Counted from the stretch's first letter, positions 22,946-37,597 are shown. The stretch is DNA of 64,000 bases from Laccaria trichodermophora (GCA_018417955.1 JACTVC010000033.1:248001-312000); one strand, 5' to 3'. A program made the numbers and translations. The notes: generated by a model from the sequence alone, not told the origin.

Positions 22946-23557
22946 TAGGTTCGGTTTGGCGATGGCGTCAAGGACTCTCAGGCTCTTGACGATTGCGTTT
23001 TGGTTCCCAGTTGCTTTCGTCATTCACTTTCTACCCTCTTTTCCAATGCGCTGTTCCCACACACACAAACTATCACCCCAAAAGCAAAGTAATAAATAGT
23101 ACCTTTATGTACCTACTAACATTTCATTTTCTCACTCTTCTATTCCTGTTGTTTTCAGACCTTGCCTACTGCCAAAATGGTGAGTGCTGATCATGATTCA
23201 CGGCGACTTGGTGCACTCATGATCGTTTTGCCAGACACTTTTTGATGTGATCCTCATCCGTTGTTCCGTGGATGGGGTGATGAGTACATACACATATATA
23301 TCTATAGCATGTTCTTGTATTTTGTAGGATATACCACATTCAAATGAAAGTGCCCAAAAGGTGTCCTTCTCTTTCTCGTAGCCTTTTCATTTCACTATAT
23401 GATCGATCGGTGATCGGTGTGTGTGAGTGATCGAATTTGCCTCGACTTCCGGATGCTGTGAGGTTCACTTATAACTTGCAAGCCGCACACATGTCCTATC
23501 ACCTTTGTCCTTCAAGCTCTCAATTTTGCCCTTTAAGTCTTCTTCTTTCGTGCCAGC
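22946..23557. other. Intergenic between zinc-finger gene and ribokinase
   Basis: No gene supported. Contains CT-rich and TATA-like (catatatatatc, near 23290) sequence and probably the 3' end of the zinc-finger transcript. Confidence 0.5.
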
Positions 23558-24867
23558 ATGGAGCAGCGATGCTGTAAATGCACTGTGCGAGGTTCGATCA
23601 GTAAGACTTGTCTCTAGGAGTCGTTGATTGAGTCTGACATTCCTTTGGAGACCACGACGAGTACTTTCATGGTGCTTCTTGCATCTTTTCCTTTTTTGAC
23701 AGAGTCTTTCTCACCTTGTCTCCTGTAGTTGAAAGGATCGTAAGACCTGGAGAGACGATATCTTCAAAGACACACGAAAGTCAGGTGGGCGGGAAGGGAG
23801 CAAACCAGGCCGTAGCCATCGTCAGAGCTGGAGGAATTGCTTACTTCTATGGAACAGTCGGCAGAGACGGAACTTGGGTAACGGATAAAATGAAGCACTA
23901 TGGGATAGATGTCGGAGGAATCATCGTTTCAGACGTACGTAACTCATCGCCTACAGAGTCTGGATCTCATTCAATGCTCGCTACATAGGATCCTACGGGC
24001 CGTGCCATTATCCAAGTTGCCGCAGACGGAGAAAACAGTATTGGTTTGTTCATTGGTTCTATCAAAATTTTGTGTTTCTCTGCAGCTGATGCGTTTGTTA
24101 GTCTTATTTCCTGGTGCAAACCACAGTGAACTCCATGAAAAACAGTTCATGGAAGAATCTCCAGGTTTTTTCCCAGAGACGAGCCATCTTCTCCTTCAGA
24201 ACGAAATACATCCCCGATCGATGCAGTATGCGCTTGACAATGCAAGGAACGCGACCATTATTTACAACCCTTCTCCCCTACCTTCTGATCAGGAGCTCAG
24301 CCGCTTTCCCTGGAATAAAATCGACTGGCTAATTGTAAATGAGGCGGAGGCTGTAGGTATATGTCGATCTCTGAACAGATCGAGGGCAAACACGACCGCA
24401 AACATGTCGACGCGCGAACTCGTCTTCCTATTGTCGGCTCATCCCTCGTTTGCAACCACGAACATCATTTGCACTCTTGGTGGGGATGGTGTCCTTGCTT
24501 TTATTCCTACCTTTCATCGTCCGAAGACTGCTCACGAGGCACCGTCCTTCATGCATCTCCAAGCGGCTAAACTGCAAGGAGAAATCCGAGATACGACTGG
24601 GGCGGGGGACTGCTTTACAGGTTATTTCGTGCAAGGTCTGATGGAGTTTGGTCCGTACGCAAAGGTGGGGAAAACTATCCGTGAACAAGAGATCGCTAAG
24701 ATTTTGAAAATGAGTGTTTATGTGAGTGTCATTGATCCTTATCCACAACTTGCACGGTGACTAATCGTATTCTGGAGGCTGCGGGGATGTGTGTTGAGAA
24801 AGTGGGGACGATTGAAAGTATACCAACACGGGCCCAGGTGGAAGCTCGGATGTCCGTCTCTCCGTAG
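23558..24867 (+). CDS. RBK1: Ribokinase (PfkB family)
   Basis: Six exons (23558-23600, 23651-23671, 23729-23934, 23989-24043, 24102-24721, 24778-24867) encode about 344 residues. The 5' exons were assembled from motif order: CTVRGSIN, EYFHVERIVRPGETISS, VGGKGANQAVAI (PfkB signature 1), VGRDG, DPTGRAIIQV and FPGANH. The anion-hole and catalytic base motif DTTGAGDCFTGYFVQGL (signature 2) lies in exon 5. The enzyme phosphorylates ribose to ribose-5-phosphate with ATP. The second exon is only 21 nt. The insertion after the first half (LSRFPWNKIDWLIVNEAEA) is normal for the family. The start choice depends on the short first exon. Confidence 0.9.
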
Positions 24868-25231
24868 GGACAACCCTGGTGATAATGGTTTGATACTTGG
24901 TTCGGGTCGGGGAGAGAAATGTGGACTCTATTCTATTGGCTTTTGTTTGCTTCCAAAGACTGTAGCATGATGAAAAGCTCGTTAAACATCGTTGGTTGAC
25001 CACAAATTGATGTATATACTCGAGTACAGATCAAGTTCTTCTTTAGGACCTTGAAGGATATCTATGAGATGCTACGACAAGGAGGCCATCCCCTGCCAGG
25101 ATTGGGCCCTCCTAGAGCTTTCCAGGAACCCTTTGTATTGAAGCTTGATTGATGCGAGTAATCCGAGAGACGTCGGGATTTGAATTATGACCTTGAGTTA
25201 CCTTGAATTTACTTCCTTTCTTACAACAACC
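24868..25231. other. Short intergenic region before MAP kinase
   Basis: No gene seen. Probably ribokinase 3' UTR and MAPK promoter. Confidence 0.5.
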
Positions 25232-26834
<1,603 letters not shown>

Positions 26835-27191
26835 CGATAACGGACTCGGGACCTTGTGCTGCGCTATATAGGAAACCTAGACGCTATATCCCCATCTGCT
26901 TTATACCGTAACTACTTTTTATATTGCTTTTCTTAAGTATCTAATGTGTAATGATATAATTAAGTATACCAGCTGTAGTTGACCTGCTGGCGTTCGACTA
27001 TGCTGTAACATTTGGGCTGTCAATCGGGTTAGTTGCAACGAGGTCAGTCATATGGTCCTCGATATCATCGGGCTAGCTGTCAAGAACCAAGGATTCAGAC
27101 AGATGACGAGAGTATTTTATTCCAATCAAGAGAGAGCTAAAACGAGGAAAGAGAGAGAGGAGATTACAAATTCAAAAAGAATGCGACATGG

Positions 27192-27212
27192 TACGAGAGA
27201 GAGAGAGAGAGA
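27192..27212. repeat. (GA)n microsatellite
   Basis: About ten uninterrupted GA units in the convergent intergenic region. Confidence 0.7.
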
Positions 27213-27511
27213 GAACTTGTAAGAAACCGACAAAAACTATATACCGAAAAGCAGGAAGAGGAAAGACGTCAGTCCATGTACATTTGGTAGACTGGAAGGA
27301 TTAGAGTGGGTCGGAAGAACAAAAGACAAAGAGAGCAGAGGGCAGGACAAGGGCGATAGAAATGAGAGAGAACAGAATGGAGATTTGGACAGGAAAGGGA
27401 AGGAAGGTGATGTGACGATGACGATGATGATGCTTGGGTGGGTGAATGCTATCTTCAATACACGATGGGATTTAGGTTGGTTGTTTGGTAGGTAGGTAGT
27501 GGATTATGTAT

Positions 27512-27570
27512 GTAGTTGGTGCTGTTGTAGTTGGTGCTGTTGTAGTTGGTGCTGTTGTTGTTGTTGTTGT
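27512..27570. repeat. 15 bp minisatellite, about three copies
   Basis: GTAGTTGGTGCTGTT repeated in tandem and running into (GTT)n. Confidence 0.7.
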
Positions 27571-27719
27571 CCGTGATGGGTTGAAGGTTTAGCTGATGCA
27601 GACAGAGAGAGACAAAGGATTGTGAGGTTGATGTGATGCCGATATGATAGATGGAGCAATAGCTGAAAGAGGTCCGAGGGGAGTACAGATGTTGGTGAGG
27701 AACGATTGTGGGGGAATCT

Positions 27720-29579
27720 TCATCGAATGAGCCTTCCATAGTCAAGCCGACTCTCCTTCTCCCTTTCGTTTTTCTCCTTTTTCGGAAAAGCGTTCCAGAA
27801 CCGGAGAGTCTCGTCGCCAGCGCCCGTGACGATCGTTTCCCCGTCCGGGCTCATGGCGAGGTAGAGCACTCGATTGGTGTGGCCTGTTAAAGAGGCGACC
27901 ATGTTCAGAGTAGGATACTTCCAGATACAGATTTGGTTCTGCGCGGTGGTGGATGAGAATCCGTGTGTGGAGACGAGTTCGTGTGAGGTTAGTGACCAGA
28001 TCAGGTTACATACCTTGAAGAACATAGGTCAAGAGAAATGAAAAAAAAATGAGGAAGAAAGGGCGTACTTGACTACCAGTGTCCAGCTCACTGAGCATCG
28101 ACCCATTGATGACGTTCCAGAACCGTATATGCTTATCCTGCGTCCCCCCTCCAGTAGCCAGCACACCTGACACATGCGGGTCCCAAGCCAACGCCTTGAC
28201 CGCCGCCGTATGCTCATGAAACTTCCATAACGGTGCATCCCCTGGCCCCTCCTCCCCTGCCAGAGCAGCAGCACTCGTGCTCGCGCCCCTTCGCGATCCC
28301 CTCAAATCCCATATACACACTTTATTGTCATTTCCGCCGCTCGCGAGGTTAGCTGATGAGGGTCCGCCGTCCCCGCTCCATTTGAGACCGCATACTTCTT
28401 GCCGGTGGCCGGTACACCGCTTGAAAGGCCTCGTGGTGGCTTCACGGACGTCTCGGTGGTGGACCATGCGGTCGCGTGAGCCTGAGGAGAGAATGTGTGC
28501 GTTCCAGGCCAAGGCGCCAATGCGTTGTGTGTGCGCTTGTTGGTAGGTTCGTTGGAGTTGAAGGGTGTTGGCGTCGTAGATGTGCATTCGGCCTGCGAGT
28601 GTGCCTACGGCTAACGTTGTTCCCTATAAAAAAGAAAATTTTAGTTGAGATAAAAAGATGGGGAATGAGCGATCGTACCCGTTGTACCCATGAAACAGAA
28701 CTGATGGTGTCGTTCGTTTCGGCTAGGTCGCACAGTTTGGACACCGCTGCGTTGTGCGCTGTCCATAGATAGACGCAGGAGCCCAATCCCACCCCTAGGA
28801 CATTTGTGCTCGACCAATCGACGAGGTTGAGATAAAAGTCGTCCGCCAACTCTGGAGCGTCCAGCACCCGATAAGGCGTTTTACAAACGCTTCGGAGCTG
28901 ACGTCGTGGGGATTCGAGAAGCTGGCGGCTCTCTGCGCGGACTGGGCTCATGGAGTAGGCTTCATCTGTGGTAGTGTCGAGTCTGCGGGTGGGTGTGGCG
29001 GGGTTGGATGTGGTGGGAGAATGGTAGTTGAACAGACGGCGGCGGGTTGGTGTTGATGGTGGGACGGGTGCGGATCCGGAGGCTATGGCAATGGGGCGGG
29101 TGGGGGAGATGGGACGTCGGGGAGATGGAGGGGTGACTTCGGTGTGGAGAATCGAGTTGAAAATGGCATTGGCTTGTTCTGTAAAGAGTCAAAAAAGATT
29201 CTGGATGAGATTGAGACTAAAAGTGACCTTTGAGAGCGTCTGATTCCGAGGGAATTATCCTGTTCTTTGAGGGAGTGGATGGGCCACCTTCGTCCAACAA
29301 ATGAAAGGAGGTGCGCATATCTCCAGAGTCTCTCGATGGCACGAAGCGGTCGCCATAGTCTCTCGGCGTATAATCCCTTCCCCTCGCTATCCTTTTAACA
29401 TCTGTTGGAGACTCTGGAGCAGCGCTGCTGTCTGTTGTGTTGGGTCTAGAGTCCAAGGAAGGAGTTGAAGATGGTAGACCAAAGATGGGATTGATGAGCT
29501 TTTTCTTTGTTGGATCTTCTTCGTCTTTGTGAGATGCACGCAGACGCTTCCCAAAGGGCGAGTTTTTTAGACCTGACAT
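27720..29579 (-). CDS. CDH1: APC/C activator Cdh1/Fzr1 (fizzy-related)
   Basis: Four exons (about 29229-29579, 28679-29178, 28069-28623, 27720-28013; the end of exon 1 may be off by one base) give about 566 residues. Near the N-terminus is [17 protein letters not shown], the C-box region with the DR(Y/F)xPxR pattern. [24 protein letters not shown] follows, then seven WD40 repeats of the Cdc20/Cdh1 type ([31 protein letters not shown]). The protein ends LIR, the C-terminal IR tail that docks on the [21 protein letters not shown] points to Cdh1 rather than Cdc20. It targets mitotic cyclins and other substrates for ubiquitination in late mitosis and G1. Cdk-type S/TP sites are frequent in exon 2 (SPRRP, SPTRP, TPTRR), consistent with Cdk control. 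Confidence 0.93.
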
Positions 29580-29717
29580 GAGCAGAAGAGCATTTCAATC
29601 CGAGCAAGTGGAAGATAGTCAAGTTTGGAGTCAAATTCAACCGACGCGACGCGTTCTCGGCATTTGCCGGTTACAACACTTACGCACTCTTCAGTACTCA
29701 AGTAGTACTTCTACTCA

Positions 29718-32700
29718 ATGGCGTATCCACATCTCAACTATAACCCAGGCCAAAAGTGGATCAAGAACCTTACAAAGGATAGGCTATCCACGTTCCATGG
29801 CGGTCATTACTCGGACGTCAACTTGTCCTCTATTCTATTTCTCCACCGTCTCGATACTCCAGAGTATGTAAAGCTGAAAGTGTGAGTACATTCAAACATT
29901 GTCCCCCTCGTCAATCATCTCCCGTAAGATGGAGCGCACCAGGAAACACAAAACCTACTTTTGAAGAGGCCATGCAGCACAAGTTTAGGTCTGCCAAGAA
30001 GGTCCGTTGAATAATTGCCCATTTAACAGTATACTCATCGTCCCTTTGACAGGGTGACTCTTTTGGGCCCTCATGTGAGTTCGTTGTATCTGCCTACCAA
30101 CAAATATCCGAGTTTTATTTCCAGGGGTAAGTCTGTCGCTACCAGAAACGTTCATGTCTAACATTGCCTACAGACAAACCACTGGTGGAAAGTCACCGTA
30201 GTCATACCAGGGTACTGGCAGCAGTATGACCGCGTGCAATGTAGGTGCTTCCATTACGTACGTTAAATCTCAGGGTAACATTTCCCAGTCGAGTTCGACC
30301 CAGGATGCGAGGCAATGATATACAGTACAGAAGGAACTCCTTTACAAGGTGTGTAATAATCATCAACCAATTAAACGAGTCTCATAGTGCTCAGGTATCA
30401 CTGGTGGATATGGAGGCGACCGAAGGGTCGAATATATCATCCCTCTTGAAGAGCGCGAAAAGGGCGTTCACGAGTTCGTCATCGAGTCCAGCTGTAATGG
30501 GATGTTTGGCGTTCCATGGAACGGGGACACCATTGCCCCACCGGACATGAATAGATACTTCACCCTGGACTCTGCTGACCTCGTCGTTCCAAATCAGGAT
30601 GCGTGGGGGTTACTCTGGGATTTCCAAACGCTCAGAGAGCTGATTGATACCCTCCCTGGGAACACGCCGTGAGTTTACATATGGAAACGCGAATTGACTG
30701 TCTTAACATTTGTTTATGTAGACTCCAAAATAAAGCGCTAAAGGTGGCTAATGAGATTATGAACGTCTTTGATAAAGGCGATCCGACCTCGGTCAGAGGA
30801 GCACGTAAACTGGCTGAAGAGGTATTTGGAGAAGGATGGGAAGCCAAAGGCGCCGAGATTTACAATGAAGGGCCCAAAAAGTCAAATGTTTGGGGCATTG
30901 GACAGTCAGTCTGTTTTCAATTTTCAAGTTGTGTATGCTAACTATTCGAAAACAGCTGCCATATCGATACGGCATGGCTCTGGCCATACCGTGTTACCCA
31001 GCAGAAAGTGGCGCGGTCATGGTCAACGCAGGTAGACCTCATGGAACGATACCCAGAACATCGATTCACATGCAGCTCAGCACAACAATACAAGTGGCTT
31101 GAGCAGGTGCCTTTTTCTGCCCTATTTCTTTTTACGTTCCATTGTTAATACCACTGCAAGTTATACCCACCCCTCTTTGCCCGCGTGAAAGAAAAAGTCC
31201 TCGAAGGCAAATTCCACCCCATTGGCGGATCATGGGTCGAAAACGACTCGAACATGCCTTCGGGTGAAGCGCTGGTTCGGCAGTTTTTGTTTGGCCAGCG
31301 GTTCTTTGAGACCCGGTTTGGGAAGCGGTGTGAGACCGCTTGGTTGCCCGATTCGTTTGGGTTGACGGGGGCGTTGCCTCAGTTGATCAGAGGGGCTGGT
31401 GGGTAATTTCTTTCTTCTTTTTTTGAACGGCGTTTGATTAGGAATTAGGGATGAAGTATTTCTTCACCCAAAAATTGTCTTGGTATGAGCCTGCTTTTTT
31501 GGTTTTGAGTTTTAACTTATTATCCCTTCCGCACAGGAATAATATGTATGTCTTTTCGATCCTTTCCTTCCTACCAAGTTGTTGAATATTCACAGTAACG
31601 TTTTTCCACATTCAACCTTTAACTGGGTGGGACTCGATGGGACCCAGGTTTTGTGCCATATGACGCCAGGTTTGCTTTCTAGGTATTGTTGTTGACCCTC
31701 ACTCACAATTTGCGTGCAGTGGATACATACACTGCGCAAGCTACAGTGGGAGACGTCAATAAGGGGTTGACTAACCACAAGGTGGGATTGCCCTTCATTC
31801 TCTCTGTCAAATCTCACTCATCTTTTCACCTACTCAGAACTTGGAGTCATCCGACACTGCTCTTTTAGTATTTGGAAATGGAGATGGGGGTGGAGGGCCC
31901 TTGGCGAAGATGTTGGAAAATGTGAGTTTTCACTTCCTTCCCCATATCAACCACACTAACAGCCTGTCAGCTTCGTAGGATTCGAGCAGTGACGAACACC
32001 CATCGGGAGCTGCCCCCCGTGAGCATGGGACGTTCCGTCGATGAGTTCTTTGAGGATGTGGAAAAGACTAGTGAAGAGGGGAAGAGCCTGCCCAATTGGT
32101 CAGTCTCCTTCCTTTAGTGGAGGCTCGTTCAAATTACTGATATGAGCTGAGCAGGAACGGAGAGTTGTATCTTGAGGTTTGGCTCGTATTGTTGTTGCGT
32201 GGTTGGCTACTTATATCTTTTCGGCGTTGATAGTTCCATCGTGGGACGTACACTTCGCATGGATCGATTAAGAAGGGGAATCGGCATTCGGAGATACTTT
32301 TGAGAGACGTCGAGGTACGCAGCGACTTTTTCTTGGATTCGTCATCACTGACAAGTGAGTGTTATAGCAAGCTACGACGTTGGCGTCGTTGTACAAGTAT
32401 CATAAGAACGACTACGTTTACCCTAAACAGGTGATTGATGATAGTTGGGAAAAGGTGCTTTTGAATCAATGTGCGTGGCTTTCCTCTTTCTGGACAATGT
32501 GTGCGTACTGATGTTGGCCTGCGTGCAGTCCATGATGGTGAGCTTTGAGACCTATCTCTGGGGTATAAATTTACGTTAGTTTGTGACCAGTGCTCCCCGG
32601 TTCCTCCATGTAAGTTTATCAGATTGCATTTTGCGTCTTGGTGCTAATCTTCTTCTAGTGGCATGGTATACGACGACGCAGAAAAGCTCTACGCAGAAGT

Positions 32701-34799
32701 GAAGAAAGATGGCGAAGCTCTTCTCGAAGAAGCCTTCAGAATCCTCTTCCCCCACTCTGTCCCGCTCACACCCTCCTCGAGAACCAAGTCTTTGGGCGGC
32801 AAGATTGTAGCGTTCAACACCACTTTCTTGCCTAGATGGGACATCATCAAAATCCCATTGGTGAAAGCGGGCCCGGCATTGAAAGCGCAGGTTCTGCAGG
32901 CGTCGGAAAATGGGAAGGAGGGGTATGCGATTATGTGTTGTCCTGATGGCGGAAGTCCGGGAGCATTGAGGAGTCCAACGAATGCGTTGCATGCTCATCT
33001 TATGCCCGTGTCAGGTTTGTGCGCCTTGTTAGGGGTTGGAATCTGGCTTACAGTTTTTTTTTCGATCAGTGTATACTAATGGATCGGATCACTTTGTGTT
33101 GCGAAATGCGAGTGTTCAGATGACCATTTCAAAGGGAAGGATTAGCAGTTTGTTGGATGTTAAGCTCAAGTAAGTCAATTTGCCTCGTTATGTTTCACTA
33201 CATATTGAATGTTGTGTGTGTAGCCGCGAGCTTATTCCTGAGGGTACCACTGGTGGTCTCGTCATTTTCCAGGATAGACCTAACTACTGGGACGCTTGGG
33301 GTTCGTATGCCGTTGACGTACACCCGGTCTTGCTCACTGACTTTTCCCTCAAGATGTCGAAATTCATCATTTGGAGACGGCCAAACCTTTGGAGTTTTCG
33401 AATATTTCTGTGGTCGCTCAAGGTCCTTTGCGCGCTTCTGTCAGGGCAGAGGTGAGGTATGGTCAGAGTACCATTAGCGTCACTGTGAGTTTTATTCGAA
33501 TGCATGGGTTCTGTCTTAAGAAGTTATCACAGATCTCGTTGGATGCGACCACTGGTGCGACTGATCACTTTCGGACCTTGCAGCATTTCATCTCAATTTC
33601 GTTTTAGCTACTGTCAAGGAAAACTCTCGATCCCTCTTCAATTTTGATGCTATCGTTGACTGGCACCAGCGTCACGAGTTCCTCAAATGTATGTTTATTC
33701 AGCCATCTTCACATCTTGTTTTGACTCTTCTCAGTCGAGCTTCCTCTCAACATACACAACGTGAATGCCACTTATGAGACCCAGTTCGGCCACATTCAAC
33801 GTCCGACCCATAAAAACACCACGTGGGATATCGCCAAGGTATGTTCCTTCCATCCATAACATTGGCGAATGAAGAGTTGATCCTCTGCATAGTTCGAAGT
33901 TTGTGGTCACAAGGTTCTTACTAACGATCTTGATCTTTTCTTTTGGCTTACATTCGTAAATTTAGTATGCGGATTTGAGTGAATTTGGATATGGTGTAGC
34001 AATCTTGTCCGAGTCCAAGTACGGGTTTGCATGCCAAGGCAACGTCCTGCGTATCTCTCTTCTCCGTGCAGCAACCGCTCCAGATGCTGAGCAAGACCAA
34101 GGTATGCCTTGCGTGCTTATTCTGCACTCTCCGCTGATTCCACATCAGGAGAGCACCAATTCTCTTGGGCGGTCATGCCTCACCAAGGACACTTCCTCGA
34201 GTCCGATGTGCCACAGGCTGCGTATTTGTACAACTCTCCGTTAAGAGGTATGCTTTCACGCATCGACCGTTGCCGCTGCTGAGATGAGATTTTCAGTACG
34301 ATGCATCCCGGCTGGTACTGAAGATCTTCTATCGATGTTCAAAGCTCCCTTTACTCTTGAGGGCGCTCGGAACGTCTTCCTGGAAACAGTCAAACGCGGA
34401 GAATACGATTCCTTTGAAGATCCCGTTAACTTTGACGACAAGTCTGCCACCACAACGGTTATTCTCCGCCTTTACGAAGCGTTTGGCGGTCATGCACAGA
34501 CCCTCCTTAAATTCTCTGACCATCTACCTGTCGTCAAAGCCTTCACCACGAATCTCCTGGAAGATGAGGAGGAGGAGTTGAATGTCACGCGTTCTGATGG
34601 TTTAGATGGGTATGGTGGTCACTTGGCTCTCAGTTTCCGGGGCTTTGAAGTCAAAACGGTCAAGCTTGTGCTTGGTACGCTGCCGCCTTTACCTCATAAA
34701 AGAGTGTTAGTCCAACCTTCCGGTTGTGTTTTTTTCTCTAGCTCACCTTTTTGCTGTTTGAATTTACAGGGAAAAACGGTCGAGCTGGGTCAATGTTGA
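29718..34799 (+). CDS. AMS1: Alpha-mannosidase, GH38 (Ams1, vacuolar/cytosolic type)
   Basis: A long gene of more than twenty short exons, starting [14 protein letters not shown]. The N-terminal region contains [16 protein letters not shown]; then come the zinc/catalytic core [44 protein letters not shown] and [17 protein letters not shown] (nucleophile Asp), FTQKLSW, and the C-terminal beta-domains ([34 protein letters not shown]). Ams1 hydrolyses alpha-1,2, -1,3 and -1,6 mannosides of free oligosaccharides and reaches the vacuole by the Cvt/autophagy route; no signal peptide is visible here, as expected. The last intron lies in 34706-34770, giving a C-terminus ending LGQC. Individual splice sites in the middle were not all fixed. 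Divergent from cdh1, about 140 bp between starts. Confidence 0.9.
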
Positions 34800-35191
34800 C
34801 CAGACTCAACTGCTGGAATTTTGATCCAACTTGACTGAAATTTTGATACCCTCCCTTCTCTCTAACCCTTTCTTGGTTCTGTTGTATTCCTTGTGTATCC
34901 ATGTAAAAACTTTTCGGACTTGTGAATTATTGATCTTTCTTGCCTTGTCATACTGCTCGTTCATCGAATAGTAATGCCAGCATCAACAACACTCGTTTGC
35001 ACTTCAAAGAGGTACAGGCACGTGTCAAGCGTTTGAGCCAAGGGTGGGAAGTCCCATTATTTCCTCAAATTTCAGATACCCATAAATAGGGAGATACGTT
35101 CAGGGTCCCAGTCGCTCTCCAGTTGGCAGTCAGCACCATACACTCGTCTTTGAACGTGTATTCGACGCGGGACGGCATTTCGTTCACCAAC
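34800..35191. other. Intergenic upstream of small Cys/His gene
   Basis: No gene supported; likely mannosidase 3' UTR and a promoter. Confidence 0.5.
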
Positions 35192-35611
35192 ATGGCTACA
35201 GAATCGATTGTCGTCAACGGCTTCATGTTCTGTGCAACTCACGGAGATGAATACTGCCACATTTGTTGCTGTGACTACCGAATGGGAAACAATGTCCGAA
35301 TCGAAGAGGAGATGTCGGAGTTCTTCGAATTCGAGTCGGAGATGGAGGTGCGTTTAGGGATTTCAGGTGCAAGTGAATTGGACTGAGCATTTTGTTTCTT
35401 GATTCTTCAGGCGCGTCATCCAATAAACGCCTACGCTCACGGGGCTGTCGCAGCGCTGATGACGGAGGAATCATACCAATGTGAAAAACACCAGGCAGTC
35501 GACTGCGATACCTGTTTCAACTGGGTCGCTGTCATCAAGAAGGAAGCGCAAGCCGCTGAAGAGGAAGGGAGATGGATGACGAAGAGAAGGTCGTTGATTG
35601 ACAAGGATTAA
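35192..35611 (+). CDS. Small protein with two C-x2-H / C-x2-C zinc-knuckle-like clusters
   Basis: Two exons (35192-35347, 35411-35611) encode 118 residues. The N-terminal half contains CATHGDEYCHICCCDYRMGN and the C-terminal half CEKHQAVDCDTCFNW. Each reads C-x2-H-x4-C-x2-C, so the protein looks like an internal duplication of one metal-binding knuckle, one copy per exon. The middle is acidic (RIEEEMSEFFEFESEME) and the end basic (KKEAQAAEEEGRWMTKRRS). I recognise the pattern as similar to small MYND-like or other Cys/His proteins of basidiomycetes, but no named family or function. The upstream in-frame ATG at 35123 is possible. The ATG at 35192 lies just before the conserved part. Confidence 0.7.
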
Positions 35612-35781
35612 AAACAGACAAACCACCATGCTTCCTTCTGCTTATTTCTTTCGTGGCACTCTGGCCCATAATTCGAGATTTGCGCAAGGACAAGGGATTT
35701 TGTTACTTGTTCGATAATGTTCAAGATCTTTGTTTTGCCTTGTTGCTTATCATCTTGCTCAACTCTTCCCCTCATGAATGA

Positions 35782-37597
35782 ATGGAGGCAACGTCAGAAT
35801 ATGTCTGGTCGCCCCCTGTGTACTATGGTGGTAAAGAACCCCGATTGATGAGAAGTCTGAACCTTCCTCCCGACCCTTTATTCCCCGAAAACTTCGTACG
35901 GCTCGTAAAATGGTATGTGATCTTATTACATAGAAAAAGCTCGCTTTCTCGCGTTTCTTTAGAACAATATTTTTGATGTGTTCAATTTACAAAACAGGTC
36001 CCCAGATGGATCAGTAGCTCTCGCGCAATGCGAAAACAGAACTCTCCAAATTTTTGATCCGTTCGTTCATTCAATGCCTCGAGTTGAACAACATCACGCT
36101 GATAGGACTGAACACCACAGAGAATCTTCCGGAGAGATGTCTGCTACCGAGCCCTACATTCTTACGGAATCATCGACAAATGCTCGCATATTTAACCAAC
36201 CAGCGCCCATCCTCGATTTCGTCTGGTATCCGACTGCAAGTCCTCAGAACCCTGCCTCTTTCTGCTTCGTCGCTTCCGTTCGAGAGTGTCCCGTAAAATT
36301 ATTAGACGCATCCGATGGTAGGGTTAGTCCAGCCCGCTTCAAGTTTTTTACCCTAACTCAACAGCGCTCAAGTAGCTCCGGGCATCATACAGAATCGTTG
36401 ATCATCGAGAACGGCAGATCGCCCCCCACAGCCTCGCATTCAACCTGACGGGTGAAAGGTTCGTTTGCACGCTTGTCTATGTGCAAATTGCCCAACCTCC
36501 CGCTAGATTATATTGCGGTTTTGAAGACGCCATTGAGGTTTTCGACGTTTCCAGACCGGGAGAAGGCAAACGCTTACACACGACACCTTCAAAGAAAAGC
36601 AAAGACGGCCTCAAAGGTGGATTGTTTTTCGTTACATGAACTATTTATCTAGCTCAAGGTGATTGTAGGGATAATCTCAACATTGGCATTCTCGCCCTCA
36701 TACTCTGAGGGAGAGTCCTTTTACGCAGCTGGGAGCTTTTCTCCGACGCCAAACAATATTGCCTTGTTCAGTGATTCTCAAAGTGAGATTCCTATTATGT
36801 TTCTTGGAGGTGGACCCCGTACTGGCGTCACACAAGTATTACATTTACCTTCAGTAAGAAAGTTTGGCTCATCTCTCATTTTAGGTGCAGTTCAACCCTT
36901 CAAGGCCCCACATTTTATACGCCGCATACCGTGGTCGCGGGTCTGGAATTATCTATAGCTGGGACTTGCGCGCCAATCTCGGATCCCCAGTGGACATATT
37001 TTGCCAGAATTCCGCTGCTGCCCTAGACGCCCCGGAGAGGAAGGTGAACAATCAAAGGATGCGATTTGATGTCGACGTATTGGGTCGTTTCCTTGGTGTC
37101 GGAGATCCGGTTGGTGATGATATTAAGTCGTAGATTCATGCTGAAAGCCTTTCTTATTAGAAAGGGAACATATCAATATTCGACCTTGGCTCCAGTGAAA
37201 AAACGATTGACAATACTGTTGTCGAGGGTCAACACTCGTTTTTGGAATGTGACACGCAGATAAACCGACCCGTACTCGAATTTGTTGCACATAAAGGTCA
37301 GTACAAGTTGTTTGGCTGGTCCAGAATTTCCTTGATACCCCTCTGTTAGATGCAGTCGGGTCAATCACATTCAACCCCCTGCGCCCAGTCGCTTTATCTG
37401 CGTCTGGCGCACGTCACTTCAAAGATGTTGTGGAAACGGACTCTTCGACCGAAGAGGACGACGAAGTCAATGACAGCGTGCTTCGAAGAAGTGCGCCTGC
37501 TTCTTCTGAACCAAACGAGCGAAAGCAACACTCCCAGCCGGTTACTTTCGATTCATCTATCAAGTTGTGGGATTTCAGCCTTGCGACTGAAAGCTAG
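35782..37597 (+). CDS. WRAP53/TCAB1-like WD40 protein
   Basis: Eight exons (35782-35912, 35998-36322, 36376-36458, 36507-36616, 36669-36835, 36885-37109, 37161-37296, 37350-37597) encode about 474 residues. Diagnostic blocks follow the WRAP53 order: VKWSPDGSVAL, PILDFVWYP, FVASVRECPVKLLDASDGRLRASYR, HSLAFNLTGERLYCGFEDAIEVFDVSRPG, GIISTLAFSP, YAAGSFSP, GVTQVQFNPSRPHILYAAYRG, NQRMRFDVDVLGRFLGVGDP and SIKLWDFSL. In animals this protein carries telomerase RNA and scaRNAs to Cajal bodies; the yeast relative Swt21 is linked to splicing. Which role applies in this fungus is unknown. The sixth repeat is followed by an acidic insertion (TDSSTEEDDEVND). Confidence 0.88.

Larger units (their letters stand above)
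26835..27719. other. Intergenic with purine runs and tandem repeats
   Basis: No supported gene between the MAPK and cdh1 3' ends. Contains a (GA)n run near 27192-27212, AG-rich sequence on the + strand, and three 15 bp tandem copies of a GTAGTTGGTGCTGTT unit near 27512-27560. The opposite strand reads as an Asn-rich open frame with no family resemblance. Confidence 0.6.

Noticed and set aside
24778..24867. Ribokinase ending at the end of exon 5 (about 24760)
   Set aside because: A 56 nt intron joins to AAGMCVEKVGTIESIP, the normal ribokinase C-terminus, so the gene ends at 24867.
27455..27745. Asn/Ser/Tyr-rich minus-strand frame
   Set aside because: Product of the 15 bp minisatellite; overlaps the end of cdh1 and has no other support.
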